This document shows, piece by piece, positions 40,358-49,307 of a DNA stretch of 64,000 bases (positions are counted from its first letter, which is position 1; every line of letters starts with the position of its first letter). A program made the position numbers and the translations under genes. The stretch lies in contig JABXIM010000114.1 of the NCBI GenBank assembly GCA_013373085.1, positions 1 through 64,000 on the forward strand, given 5' to 3'. The notes under the pieces are model-generated. The model saw nothing but the letters and a program-made list of their open reading frames with translations, was not told the origin of the DNA and did not search any database. Origin of the DNA: Oceanospirillaceae bacterium. Lineage in GTDB: Bacteria; Pseudomonadota; Gammaproteobacteria; Pseudomonadales; Balneatricaceae.

Positions 40358-41881
40358 TCAGGCGCGGGAGACGCTGCGCCGGCTGCGGTTGTGCATTTCG
40401 AAATCGCGGATGCGCTGGCGATAGTGCTCCTTGGTCTGGGGTCTCAGCACCGAGCGGTTCTCGTCGAGCAGATCGCCGTTCAGGTGCCGCGCCAGCGTCT
40501 CAGCAGTCGCCAGCATGCACTCGAAGGCGTTCATCACATCCCGCGGCTGCGCCATCGACATGAAGAAGGTAACCCCCGGCGTATGCACGGTCTCGATCGT
40601 CGCGGGATCGAAGGTGCCGGGATCGACAGCGTTCGCCATGCTGAACTGCACCGGCCCGCTGGCGCTGCCGTCTTCATGGCGGTGGAAGAGGTTCATGCTG
40701 CCCAGGTGCAGGTCGCAGGCTTCGAGAATCCGCTTCATCGTGGCACCCGGAAAGCCCTCTGCATTAGTCGCCACGACGGTAATCAGCAGCATGTGCTCGG
40801 GATCCGGCAACTCGAAGTGATCGTCCGCGGCCTTTGGCGGGTCTTTCTTCTCCGGCTCGCCGAACAGGGAATCCTGCTGCGGCGTTTCCCCTGCAACGGG
40901 GCGAGTAGCCCGGACCGGACGGGACCGTGGCTGAGGCTCCTGCTCCATCTCCGGCACCGGGCCCAACGGCATTTCCGACTGTTCCACCGGGGACTGCTCT
41001 TCAGGTGTGGTTTCGCGCGGTTTGCGCGCGCGCTCCATCAGCATCGGCACCGGTTTTTCCAGGTCGAAGGGCGCGGCTTCGGCAGCGCTATCATGCCGAG
41101 GGACCCCGGCTTCGGGTTGTGCCGTCTCAGGTGTGTGCGGCTGTTGCGCCTCAGACGGGTGTGGCGGATATTCTTCCGGAATTTCATCGAACAGCGGATC
41201 GACTTCATCCAGCGGTTTGCGGGCGAAAGGGCCACGCGGCGCCTCGCTCTGGGACTGGAGCCTCAGGTCCTGTTCCGGCAGCGACTCCTCTGCAGTCATG
41301 CGAGTTTCAGCGGTACGGGGCACCGGTTCGGGTTCGGGTTCGGCGGTGCTTTGCGTCGTCAAGCCCGTCGCAGCCTGGGGGGCAGCCACAGGGGCTACGG
41401 CTGCAGGCGCCGCAGCGATACGGGGCTTGCCGAGATCGTCGTCGATGTCATCATCGAAATCATCGAGATAGTCGCGCGAGTCGAAACGACCCGGCGACAG
41501 CGATCCAACCTCGGGATCAGCGCCGGCGGTTTCGGCCGGGCCGAATGAAAATGTCGCAGCAGCATTATCCGACTCGCCGGCGAAGGTGGGCTCGATACGC
41601 TCGGCCTCGGGCGCAGGTGCTTTCCTGGCACTGGCGGCAGTTGCGGTATGACGGGGTTTCGCCTCCGCTTCAGCCCCGGCGCGGCGGGCACCACCGTAAG
41701 GGAGTTCCGGATTGGACTGCTGCTCGTTCTCTGCCTCGTCGGGCAGATCCCGGGCACGCCGGTCTATATCCATGCGCAGGCTGTTGCGGCCCCCCCTGAC
41801 ACGCCGCCATCCGTCAAAGATAATCAGCGCAATCACCACTACGCCGCCGATAACAAGCCACTCTCTGAGGCTGATCTCCAT
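40358..41881 (-). CDS. zipA: Cell division protein ZipA
   Basis: ZipA anchors FtsZ to the inner membrane in the divisome. The 507-residue protein has an N-terminal membrane helix (LREWLVIGGVVVIALIIFDGW, about 5-25; quoted in part: VIGGVVVIALIIF) and a basic juxtamembrane segment. A very long proline/glutamate-rich linker (about 40-355) leads to the C-terminal FtsZ-binding domain with LLITVVATNAEGFPG, LHLGSMNLFHRHED and VTFFMSMAQPRDVMNAFECM. The linker makes it longer than E. coli ZipA (328). It is followed by ligA, as in many gammaproteobacteria. The usual upstream gene smc is not here; ccmI is. Confidence 0.95.
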   Translation of the reverse strand: MEISLREWLVIGGVVVIALIIFDGWRRVRGGRNSLRMDIDRRARDLPDEAENEQQSNPELPYGGARRAGAEAEAKPRHTATAASARKAPAPEAERIEPTFAGESDNAAATFSFGPAETAGADPEVGSLSPGRFDSRDYLDDFDDDIDDDLGKPRIAAAPAAVAPVAAPQAATGLTTQSTAEPEPEPVPRTAETRMTAEESLPEQDLRLQSQSEAPRGPFARKPLDEVDPLFDEIPEEYPPHPSEAQQPHTPETAQPEAGVPRHDSAAEAAPFDLEKPVPMLMERARKPRETTPEEQSPVEQSEMPLGPVPEMEQEPQPRSRPVRATRPVAGETPQQDSLFGEPEKKDPPKAADDHFELPDPEHMLLITVVATNAEGFPGATMKRILEACDLHLGSMNLFHRHEDGSASGPVQFSMANAVDPGTFDPATIETVHTPGVTFFMSMAQPRDVMNAFECMLATAETLARHLNGDLLDENRSVLRPQTKEHYRQRIRDFEMHNRSRRSVSRA

Positions 41882-42055
41882 AATCCCGCTGCTATCCCAC
41901 GATTGACTAACTGACGCCCCTGAGCCGGCGCCGACTGCACCGGCCGCAAACTCTGGTAACTATAGACCGAGCGGCAACCGCTCCACAACCTGGTTAATCA
42001 GGCAGGAGTGGCCCGCCACCGCGAACAACCAGGCAAAACGACCGCTGCGCCCAAC

Positions 42056-43309
42056 CTACTCCACGACCTGGTCGATCACCAGCTCCAGCACTTTGGCATT
42101 GCCCTGCACGGCTACAGGGCTCAAGGTGCCGTAAAGGTCGCCGGTTTGCGCCGCCGGCGTGCCGCCGAGGGAGATACGTGCGCTGACCTCGACCTCGTCG
42201 ACGCTGGAAAGCCGCGCCTCCGGCGTCATTGCCAGGCTGTCGTCCAGCACCACTTCACGGGGCAGGTCCGAGACCTTGAGCTTGAGCGCGGCCAAAGGCA
42301 TGCGGCCGCCGACCGGCCGGGCAAAGACGAACACCGTCTGGTCCGGCGCCAGGTTCCCGCCGACACCTTCGCCAAGACGTACCGCCAGGCGGATTTCCGC
42401 CGGCGCCAGGCCAGACACTTCGGGTACCGGCTCGCCCCGGGCGCGGAGCTCCTGCTGAGCCCGCTCGATACCGGCCCGCAACGAGTTGCGGGCACCGGGG
42501 TCGGCGAACTTGAACGCCTGCCCCCAGTAATCGATAGCCTCGGCATAGCGCTGCCCCTCAAAGGCGTCGATACCGAGCAGCCCCAGCGACGTGACTTCCT
42601 GAGGATTGATTGCCAGCGCCCGCTCGACCTGGCGCCGCACCCGATCGTCCATCTTGCCGTCGTTGGCGAAGTACAGTGACTGGGCGTATTGTCCCACCAC
42701 ACCGGCGTACTGGGGCGCATCCTGCGGCAGCAGTTCCAGCACCCGGGCAAAGGCCGATACGCTGTCGCTGTAACGCTGCTGTCCCATGTAGGTGGTACCC
42801 AGCAGATACCAGCCTTCGGGATTCTCGGGGTTCAGCTCCAGCTCGTGCTCGAGTTGCGCCACCGCCTCCTCCAGCGTCGGCGTGCGACCATTGAACGGAT
42901 CGGGGCTGGCCTGGCGCTCCAGCGCCAGCTGCAACTGCGGCGCACTGCCGAGCTGCCAGTAAATGCCCAGTGCCGCTATCGGCAGCAGTACCGCCATCAC
43001 CAGGGCCGCCGCCCAGGAACCGCGGCCGACCCGGTCGCGGTTCTTTGCTTTAGCGGGCTCGCCTACGTCCTGCAGCAGGTTGCGCTCCAGCTCGACCTTG
43101 AGGTCGATGAAATCCGCCTCGGCCAGGTTGCCGAGGGCGCGCTCCTGCTCCAGCTCGTTCAGCCGCTCGCGAAAGATGTGAATATTCTGGTGATCACGAT
43201 CCTCGGCCTCTTCGTCCAGCGCCAGGCGCCGTGCCCTGAGCAGCGGCAGCAGTAAAAAGGCGACCGCCAGCACGGTCAACAGGGCTATTCCGGTCCAGAG
43301 ACCCGCCAT
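42056..43309 (-). CDS. ccmI: Cytochrome c maturation protein CcmI (CycH)
   Basis: CcmI is the apocytochrome c chaperone of System I, anchored in the inner membrane with a periplasmic TPR domain. The 417-residue product has two membrane helices (about 4-25 and 92-115) flanking a cytoplasmic leucine-zipper-like loop (LNELEQERALGNLAEADFID). TPR repeats follow (for example NPENPEGWYLLGTTYMGQQR) and then a C-terminal beta-rich domain. It is the last gene of the ccm operon, starting in the ccmH stop codon (TAATG). Length is typical of Pseudomonas CycH. Confidence 0.93.
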   Translation of the reverse strand: MAGLWTGIALLTVLAVAFLLLPLLRARRLALDEEAEDRDHQNIHIFRERLNELEQERALGNLAEADFIDLKVELERNLLQDVGEPAKAKNRDRVGRGSWAAALVMAVLLPIAALGIYWQLGSAPQLQLALERQASPDPFNGRTPTLEEAVAQLEHELELNPENPEGWYLLGTTYMGQQRYSDSVSAFARVLELLPQDAPQYAGVVGQYAQSLYFANDGKMDDRVRRQVERALAINPQEVTSLGLLGIDAFEGQRYAEAIDYWGQAFKFADPGARNSLRAGIERAQQELRARGEPVPEVSGLAPAEIRLAVRLGEGVGGNLAPDQTVFVFARPVGGRMPLAALKLKVSDLPREVVLDDSLAMTPEARLSSVDEVEVSARISLGGTPAAQTGDLYGTLSPVAVQGNAKVLELVIDQVVE

Positions 43310-43803
43310 TACTTCTCATCCTGTTTCAGCAGTTCGTCGAGGCGCCGTTTTTCGGCCGCGGAGAGGTGGTGCTCGGGGTGTTCGTCGGCGGCAACGGCAC
43401 GGCGACGCTTGCGTGTAAGCACCAGCACCACGACAGCACCGATCAGCAGCAGGCCGAAGGGGCCGTACCACAGCAGCAGTGTCTCGTTGTTCAGGCGTGG
43501 CCGATAGAGTACGAAGTCACCGTAACGGGCCACCATGAAATCGACGATATCGTCATCGGAAGCGCCCTCCTGCAGCATCCGGTGGATCTCGTGGCGCAGG
43601 TCGGAGGCGATCGGGGAGTTCGAGTCGGCGATATTCTGGTTCTGACACTTGGGGCAGCGCAGCTCGGCGGTCAGGTGCTGAAAGCGTTCACGCGTCGCCT
43701 CGTCCTTGAACTCGAAGGCGTCGATCGCCGCCTGGGCCGCCAAAGGTAGCCACAACGCCAGCGCGAGCAGCAGGCGTCCCAAGCCCGACAGGCTGCTACT
43801 CAT
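43309..43803 (-). CDS. ccmH: Cytochrome c maturation protein CcmH
   Basis: CcmH is a membrane-anchored thiol oxidoreductase that presents reduced apocytochrome c for heme ligation. The 164-residue protein has a signal peptide (about 6-25), the active-site LRCPKCQNQNIADSN (Cys50, Cys53), the three-helix domain with IHRMLQEGASDDDIVDFMVA and RYGDFVLYRP, then a membrane helix (about 107-128) and a basic/acidic tail. All conserved positions are present. It overlaps ccmG by four bases upstream and ccmI by one base downstream. Confidence 0.96.
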   Translation of the reverse strand: MSSSLSGLGRLLLALALWLPLAAQAAIDAFEFKDEATRERFQHLTAELRCPKCQNQNIADSNSPIASDLRHEIHRMLQEGASDDDIVDFMVARYGDFVLYRPRLNNETLLLWYGPFGLLLIGAVVVLVLTRKRRRAVAADEHPEHHLSAAEKRRLDELLKQDEK

Positions 43804-44339
43804 GAGGCGCCTCCGTCGAGTTTCTGCATCACATCACGCAGCTGCCGCCAGACCTTCTCGTTGACCTCGCCGACATGGCGATAGCGGATGATACCGTCCT
43901 TGTCGAGCACATAGGTTTCCGGCGCGCCGTATACGCCGAGATCGAGCCCCAGCGTGCCGTTGGGGTCGAAGATATTCAGCACATAGGGATCCTGATAACG
44001 CTGCAGCCAGTCGTTGGCTTTGGCGCGGTCGTCCTTGTAGTTGATCCCGTATATGGTCACGCCCTCTTCCCGGGCAATCTTGTTGAGCTGAGCGTGTTCC
44101 TGCTTACAGGTCGGGCACCAGGTAGCCCAGACATTGACCAGCGCCGGCTTGCCCTGCAGGTCACGCTCGGTCAGGGTACGGCTCTCGTCATATAGCGAAC
44201 TGAGCTGGAACGCCGGCATCGGCTTGCCGATCAGGGCCGACGGCAGCTCGGTCGGATCGAGCTGCAGGCCGCGCCAGAGGAAGATGCCCATCGCGAAAAA
44301 GATGAGCAGCGGGATAAAGAGGATCAATCGTCGCATCAT
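43800..44339 (-). CDS. ccmG: Thiol:disulfide interchange protein CcmG (DsbE)
   Basis: This membrane-tethered thioredoxin-like protein reduces apocytochrome c or CcmH in the periplasm. The 179-residue product has an N-terminal anchor (about 5-22) and a thioredoxin fold with VNVWATWCPTCKQEH (Cys75, Cys78) and VYGAPETYVLDKDGIIRYRH, which includes the cis-Pro loop region GAPE. Length is typical. It overlaps ccmF and ccmH by four bases each, so it is translationally coupled within the operon. Confidence 0.96.
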   Translation of the reverse strand: MMRRLILFIPLLIFFAMGIFLWRGLQLDPTELPSALIGKPMPAFQLSSLYDESRTLTERDLQGKPALVNVWATWCPTCKQEHAQLNKIAREEGVTIYGINYKDDRAKANDWLQRYQDPYVLNIFDPNGTLGLDLGVYGAPETYVLDKDGIIRYRHVGEVNEKVWRQLRDVMQKLDGGAS

Positions 44340-46342
44340 GCCGTACTTTCCTGTGTCTGGGCCTGTGCCTTCATTCCACCCTGCGCCTGCGCGCGCCGGG
44401 CTTCACGCCGCGCCTGCTTGCGGTAGCGGGGATCGCTGGCCGCCAGCAGTCCGCCCACCGTCATCAGCAGGCCGCCGAGCCAGATCCAGCGCACGTACGG
44501 CTTGTACTGCACGCGGATCGCCCAGGCCCCGTCGCCCAGCGACTCGCCCATGGCGACATAGAGGTCGCGGGTGAAACCGGGATCGATGGCGGCTTCCGTC
44601 ATGACATTGCCGCGGGCGTTGTAGAAACGCTTCTCGGGATACATTTCGGTGTACATTGCATCGTTTCGCAGCACCCGGATGCGGGCCTTGTCGGAGACGA
44701 AGTTGGGGCCCTTGTGCTCGCGCACACCGTCGTAGACGAAGGTATAAGGGCCGAACTGTATGCTGTCGCCCGGCGCCATGCGCAGATCGCGCGCATCGCT
44801 GTACACCGAGACCATGGTGATACCGACGATGGTTACGGCCACGCCGATATGGGCCAGCTGCATCGCCCAGTAGCTGCGCGCCAGGCTGCGCAGCCCCTCG
44901 ATCGGATTGGACTTGTTGCGCACCTTGCTGAGCAGGTCACGCAGCTGGCTGAAGAACACCCAGGCCGCCAGCATGATCGCCAGCGCGACGCGAATATCAT
45001 AGGCCTCGCCCGCCAGCACCGGCACCGCCAGGCCGGTCAACACCGACAGTACTGCCGGTAACCAGAGCTTTGCCACCAGCTGGCTGACCCGGGTCTGCTT
45101 CCAGCGCGCCACGGTGCCGAGACCGAGGAAGATGATCATCACCGACATCAGCGGGATGAACAGGCTGTTGAAATACGGCGGCCCCACCGAAATCTTGCCG
45201 AGATTCAGCGCATCCATCAGCAGCGGGTAGAGCGTGCCGAGCAGCACCATCAGACACACCACCACCAGTACGATGTTGTTGATCAGCAACATGGTCTCAC
45301 GCGACAGCAGCGAGAAGCTCGACTCGCTTTTCACATGACCGGCCCGCAGCGCATAGAGCAGCAGCGAACCGCCGATACTGATACCGAGCAGCGCCAGTAC
45401 GAAATAGCCGCGCGCCGGGTCGGTGGCGAAGGCGTGCACCGAGGTCAACACGCCGGAACGCACCAGGAAGGTTCCGAGCAGGCTCAGCGAGAAGGCGAAG
45501 ATCGCCAGCAGGACCGTCCAGCTTTTGAACACGCCGCGCTTTTCGGTGACGATCAGACTGTGTACCAGCGCAGTGCCGATGAGCCAGGGCATGAAGGAGG
45601 CGTTCTCCACCGGATCCCAGAACCACCAGCCGCCCCAGCCAAGCTCGTAATAGGCCCACCAGCTGCCCAGCGCAATGCCCAGCGTCAGGAAGGCCCAGGC
45701 GACCACCGTCCAGGGGCGCGACCAGCGCGCCCAGGCCGCATCGAGGCGACCGCTCAGCAGTGCCGCGATGGCGAAGGCGAAGGCGACGGAGAAACCGACA
45801 TAGCCCATGTACAGCATCGGTGGGTGCACGATCAGGCCGAAGTCCTGCAGCAGCGGGTTGAGGTCGCCGCCCTCGGCCGGCGAGTTCGGCAGCAGGCGCT
45901 CGAACGGGCTCGACGTCAGCAGCGTGAAGAGGATGAAGCCAACGGCGATCATGCCCATCACGCTCAGCACCCGGGCGACGATATCCAGCGGCAGGTCCTC
46001 GCTCTTGGCCGCGACCGCCCAGGTCCAGCCGCCGAGGATCAGCACCCACAGCAGCAGCGAGCCTTCATGGCCACCCCAGACGGCACTGAACTTGTAGTAA
46101 TACGGCAGCGCGGTATTGGAGTTGCCGGCGACGTAGGCCACCGAGAAGTCGTCGGTCAGGAACGACTGCACCAGGCAGGCCATGCTGACCGCCAGAAACA
46201 GGAATTTTGCCCGCGCCAACGGCCGTGCGTAGCTCATCCACAGGCGGTTGCCGGTCGTGGCGCCGGCCAGCGGCACCACCGCCAGCAGCGCGGCCAGGCA
46301 GAGCGCCAGGATAAGCGAGTACTCGCCAAGTTCCGGGATCAT
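44336..46342 (-). CDS. ccmF: Heme lyase subunit CcmF
   Basis: CcmF takes heme from CcmE and, with CcmH/CcmI, attaches it to the CXXCH motif of apocytochrome c. The 668-residue polytopic protein has about 15 hydrophobic helices and the tryptophan-rich WWD signature [18 protein letters not shown] (about 234-251). Conserved flanking segments such as HEGSLLLW and [10 protein letters not shown]-like [12 protein letters not shown] supply heme-ligating histidines. Length is normal. It overlaps ccmE upstream and ccmG downstream by four bases. Confidence 0.97.
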   Translation of the reverse strand: MIPELGEYSLILALCLAALLAVVPLAGATTGNRLWMSYARPLARAKFLFLAVSMACLVQSFLTDDFSVAYVAGNSNTALPYYYKFSAVWGGHEGSLLLWVLILGGWTWAVAAKSEDLPLDIVARVLSVMGMIAVGFILFTLLTSSPFERLLPNSPAEGGDLNPLLQDFGLIVHPPMLYMGYVGFSVAFAFAIAALLSGRLDAAWARWSRPWTVVAWAFLTLGIALGSWWAYYELGWGGWWFWDPVENASFMPWLIGTALVHSLIVTEKRGVFKSWTVLLAIFAFSLSLLGTFLVRSGVLTSVHAFATDPARGYFVLALLGISIGGSLLLYALRAGHVKSESSFSLLSRETMLLINNIVLVVVCLMVLLGTLYPLLMDALNLGKISVGPPYFNSLFIPLMSVMIIFLGLGTVARWKQTRVSQLVAKLWLPAVLSVLTGLAVPVLAGEAYDIRVALAIMLAAWVFFSQLRDLLSKVRNKSNPIEGLRSLARSYWAMQLAHIGVAVTIVGITMVSVYSDARDLRMAPGDSIQFGPYTFVYDGVREHKGPNFVSDKARIRVLRNDAMYTEMYPEKRFYNARGNVMTEAAIDPGFTRDLYVAMGESLGDGAWAIRVQYKPYVRWIWLGGLLMTVGGLLAASDPRYRKQARREARRAQAQGGMKAQAQTQESTA

Positions 46343-46800
46343 TTGTTGAATACCTCCGCTTCCGGCGTCGGCATCTTGCCCGAGGCCTGCAGCGCTTCGG
46401 CCACTTCCGGCGGCATGTAGTTCTCGTCATGCTTGGCCAGCACCTCGACGGCCTGGAACACGCCGTTGCCGTCAAGCGATCCCTGGGCGACGATGCCCTG
46501 ACCTTCACGGAACAGGTCCGGCAGGATACCGGTGTATTCGACCGGCACCGTCTCACCGTAATCGGTCAGTTCGAAGCGCACCTGGAGGGAATCCGTGGAA
46601 CGCTCGACACTGCCCTCTACCACCATGCCGCCAGCACGAATCCGGGTATCGGTCGGGGCCTCGCCCTGGGCGATCTGCGTCGGCGAGTAGAAGAGGTTGA
46701 TGTTCTGGCTGAGCGCGAAAAGGGTCAGGCCAACGGCAACCGACACACCAACCAGGATGGCCAGCACGATCACCAGGCGTTGCTTGCGTTTGGGGGTCAT
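46339..46800 (-). CDS. ccmE: Periplasmic heme chaperone CcmE
   Basis: CcmE binds heme covalently through a histidine and delivers it to CcmF. The 153-residue protein has an N-terminal anchor (about 9-30), an OB-fold domain with [20 protein letters not shown], and the heme-binding motif [14 protein letters not shown] (His124, Tyr128, the HxxxY form). Length is typical for gammaproteobacteria. It overlaps ccmD and ccmF by four bases. Confidence 0.97.
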   Translation of the reverse strand: MTPKRKQRLVIVLAILVGVSVAVGLTLFALSQNINLFYSPTQIAQGEAPTDTRIRAGGMVVEGSVERSTDSLQVRFELTDYGETVPVEYTGILPDLFREGQGIVAQGSLDGNGVFQAVEVLAKHDENYMPPEVAEALQASGKMPTPEAEVFNK

Positions 46801-46976
46801 GACAACTTCTTCTCCCGTCGCAGGCGGCGCGACTGTTCAGTGAAAAACTGCCGGGTCATGCGCAACGGCTGCAGCACATTGAGCACCAGGATCACCAGCG
46901 CGATACCATAGGCCAGCCAGACATAGAGCCCGTGACCTCCCATCGCCAGAAAATCGGCCAGACTTTCGAACTTCAC
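46797..46976 (-). CDS. ccmD: Heme exporter protein CcmD
   Basis: CcmD is a small single-pass membrane protein that helps release holo-CcmE from the CcmABC complex. The best start is GTG 46976, preceded by GAGGTGAAG. This gives 59 residues with the conserved [16 protein letters not shown], a single membrane helix (about 17-37) and a highly charged C-terminus (RRLRREKK). The open frame extends upstream to 47024 through a REP-like sequence and is not coding there. The gap to ccmC contains a terminator-like hairpin. Confidence 0.9.
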   Translation of the reverse strand: MKFESLADFLAMGGHGLYVWLAYGIALVILVLNVLQPLRMTRQFFTEQSRRLRREKKLS

Positions 46977-46993
46977 CTTCACCTCGGCTCCAG

Positions 46994-47039
46994 AAAAAAA
47001 ATCGCGGCGGGGCGCCGCTCCCACAGGGGGGCTCCCACC
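46994..47039 (-). terminator. REP-derived terminator-like hairpin between ccmC and ccmD
   Basis: On the minus strand GTGGGAGCGGCGCCCCGCCG is followed by CGA and eight T (46994-47001). The inner stem is GCGGC/GCCGC with a GCCCC loop. A second GGTGGGAGCCCCC half-element precedes it (about 47026-47039). The shape is that of an intrinsic terminator inside the ccm operon, in the direction of transcription. The core matches the palindrome at 2014-2042. Confidence 0.55.
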
Positions 47040-47051
47040 GGTACCAAACCT

Positions 47052-47807
47052 CTATCGCTGCTCGACCAGCTCCCGCACCCAGCCGCTGCGGCGTTCGCGC
47101 CCCAGGATCTCGTGGCGCAGGCGCAGCATCAGCGTGACGGCGAAAAAGCAGTAGAAGCCGAGCACCATCACCAGCAATGGCACCCACATTTCCGCCGGCA
47201 TCGCCGGGCGCTCGGTCAGTTTGAACGTCGCCGGCTGGTGCAGGGTGTTCCACCACTCCACCGAATACTTGATGATCGGGATATTCACCAGCCCCACCAG
47301 CGCCAGAACCGCGGTGGACTGGGCCGCAGTAGTGGCATCTTCGATCGCCGCATGCAGCGCCATGATGCCGAAATAGAGGAACAGCAGGATCAGCATCGAC
47401 GTCAGCCGCGCGTCCCAGACCCACCAGGACCCCCAGGTCGGCTTGCCCCAGATGGCACCGGTCGCCAGCGCCAGCAACGCCATCGACGCGCCGATCGGGG
47501 CGCAGGACTTGGCCACCATATCGGCGACCTTCATTTTCCAGATCAGCCCGATGGCCCCGGCGATCGCCATCAGCATGTAGCAGGACTGCGCCAGGATCGC
47601 CGACGGTACATGGATATAGATGATGCGGAAGCTGTTGCCCTGCTGGTAGTCAGCCGGCGCGAACAGCAGCGCCCAGACGGTTCCACCCAGCAACAGCGCC
47701 AGCGCAAGCGGCGCGAATATCGGCAGCAACTTGCCGGTGATGCCGTAACACCAGCGCGGCGAGGCCAGCTGGTAGAACCAGCGCGGCATCCATTTCTTTT
47801 CAGCCAT
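47052..47807 (-). CDS. ccmC: Heme handling protein CcmC
   Basis: CcmC is the inner-membrane component that loads heme onto CcmE. The 251-residue protein has six hydrophobic helices and the WWD-type motif GKPTWGSWWVWDARLTSM (about 119-136), with conserved histidine-bearing loops (IIYIHVPSAILAQ). Length is typical. It lies 28 bases downstream of ccmB. A REP-like hairpin separates it from ccmD. Confidence 0.97.
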   Translation of the reverse strand: MAEKKWMPRWFYQLASPRWCYGITGKLLPIFAPLALALLLGGTVWALLFAPADYQQGNSFRIIYIHVPSAILAQSCYMLMAIAGAIGLIWKMKVADMVAKSCAPIGASMALLALATGAIWGKPTWGSWWVWDARLTSMLILLFLYFGIMALHAAIEDATTAAQSTAVLALVGLVNIPIIKYSVEWWNTLHQPATFKLTERPAMPAEMWVPLLVMVLGFYCFFAVTLMLRLRHEILGRERRSGWVRELVEQR

Positions 47808-47835
47808 AACGATCCGCCTTCAACAAATATGCGGG

Positions 47836-48552
47836 TTAACCACTCACAGAAATTCTCAGTGCCGCTGCAATCGCCAGCGGCGCCAGCACCAGTCCCAGCG
47901 CCAGCATGGCGCCCAGCAGCGCCAGGTATCCCGCCAGCGGCAGGCCGGTCACCGCCGCCTGCACCGCGCCCGAACCGAAGATCAGCACCGGTATGTAAAG
48001 CGGCAGCACCAGCAGCGAAATCAGCATGCCGCCCTTGCGCAGCCCGACGGTGAGCGCCGCGCCGATGGCGCCGATCAGGCTCAGCGTCGGCGTGCCGAGC
48101 AACAGGCTCAGCATCAGCCCCGGCATGCCCTCGGACGGCAGGAACAGCATCAAACCGAGCAATGGCGCCATCAGCGTCAGCGGCAACCCGGTCATCACCC
48201 AGTGCGCCGTCACCCGCGCCAGCACCACCAGTATCAGCGGCTGCGGACTCAGCAATGCCTGCTCCAGAGTGCCGTCCTCGTAGTCGGCGCGAAACAGGCT
48301 GTCCATCGACAGCAGCGTCGCCAGCAGGGCGGCCACCCACACCAGTCCCGGCGCCAGTTCGGCCAGGAATGTCGGTTCCGGACTCACGCCGAGGGGAAAC
48401 AGCGTCGCCACCATCAGGAAAAACACCAGCGGATTGACCAGATCCCGGCGGTTGCGAAACGCCAGCAGCAGATCCCGTTTCAGCGCAGCGCGAAAGGTAC
48501 CCGGACGCCGACGATCCTGGGTGGCCGGCTTGTTAGTCGCCATCTCGCTCAT
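47836..48552 (-). CDS. ccmB: Heme exporter membrane protein CcmB
   Basis: CcmB is the membrane subunit of the CcmAB ATPase that drives release of holo-CcmE. The 238-residue product carries an N-terminal cytoplasmic segment (TFRAALKRDLLLAFRNRRDL) and six hydrophobic helices. ADYEDGTLEQALLSP is the ABC-2-type coupling region and LLGTPTLSLIGAIGAALTVG is a conserved membrane stretch. The start overlaps the ccmA stop by four bases. Confidence 0.95.
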   Translation of the reverse strand: MSEMATNKPATQDRRRPGTFRAALKRDLLLAFRNRRDLVNPLVFFLMVATLFPLGVSPEPTFLAELAPGLVWVAALLATLLSMDSLFRADYEDGTLEQALLSPQPLILVVLARVTAHWVMTGLPLTLMAPLLGLMLFLPSEGMPGLMLSLLLGTPTLSLIGAIGAALTVGLRKGGMLISLLVLPLYIPVLIFGSGAVQAAVTGLPLAGYLALLGAMLALGLVLAPLAIAAALRISVSG

Positions 48553-49184
48553 GAAGTTCCGGCCCTGTCGTCGAGATTGATGCGCCGCAGCCCCGCCAGC
48601 GTCAGCTCATGATGCGTGGTCAGGACCACGGCGCCGCCCCGGGCGGCGTGGTTCAGGATCAGTTGCTCCTTTTCCGCCACCCCTTTCTTGTCGATCGCGG
48701 TGAACGGCTCGTCGAGAATCCACAGCGGCGCCCTGCTGAGGTACAGCCGCGCCAGGCTGACACGGCGATGCTGCCCGGCCGAAAGATTGTGGCAGGGAAC
48801 GTCCTCGTAGCCGGCAAGTCCGACCCGCGACAGGGCGTCGGCAATGCCGTCGACGTCGATATCCGGATGCAGTGCGGCGTACCAGTTCAGGTTTTCCTCC
48901 GGCGTCAGCGTCGCCTTGACCCCCGGCTGATGGCCGAAATACAGCAGCGATGCGCGGAAATCCTGCATCGCCTCGTCCAGCGGCTCGCCGCGCCAGGCGA
49001 TGTCGCCCTCGAAATTGCGTGACAGGCCGCTGAGTATCCGCAACAGCGTGGTTTTGCCGCTGCCGTTCTGGCCTTCGATCTGCAAAACTTCGCCCGCATG
49101 CACCTCGAAGGAAAGGCCGTCGAACAGGATACGGTCGTCCCGCTCGCAGAACAGCTTTTCGACTTTCAACAATGCTTCGGCCAA
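48549..49184 (-). CDS. ccmA: Heme exporter ATP-binding protein CcmA
   Basis: CcmA hydrolyses ATP in the CcmABCD complex during heme delivery to cytochromes c. The 211-residue ABC ATPase has Walker A GQNGSGKTTLLRIL (about 38-51), the signature NLSAGQHRRVSLARL, Walker B LWILDEPFTAID and the switch histidine in LTTHHE. Length is typical. It is the first gene of the ccm operon and is preceded by a promoter with a consensus -10. It is divergent from the FliK-like gene, the junction known from Pseudomonas where the flagellar cluster meets ccm. Confidence 0.96.
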   Translation of the reverse strand: MAEALLKVEKLFCERDDRILFDGLSFEVHAGEVLQIEGQNGSGKTTLLRILSGLSRNFEGDIAWRGEPLDEAMQDFRASLLYFGHQPGVKATLTPEENLNWYAALHPDIDVDGIADALSRVGLAGYEDVPCHNLSAGQHRRVSLARLYLSRAPLWILDEPFTAIDKKGVAEKEQLILNHAARGGAVVLTTHHELTLAGLRRINLDDRAGTS

Positions 49185-49248
49185 CCCGGAACCCTCAATT
49201 GCCTAGCTGCCGGGTTATACTCAGGAGAACCCGTGCACAAAGCTCGCC

Positions 49249-49278
49249 ATTATAGAGGAACCTGCGAGCAGGTCCCAA
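49249..49278 (-). promoter_or_regulatory. Promoter of the ccmABCDEFGHI operon
   Basis: On the minus strand TTGGGA (49278-49273) is separated by 18 bases from a consensus TATAAT (49254-49249), 65 bases upstream of the ccmA start. Confidence 0.6.
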
Positions 49279-49307
49279 TGGTTCTCTGCGGGTCCTGAAG
49301 CGATACT

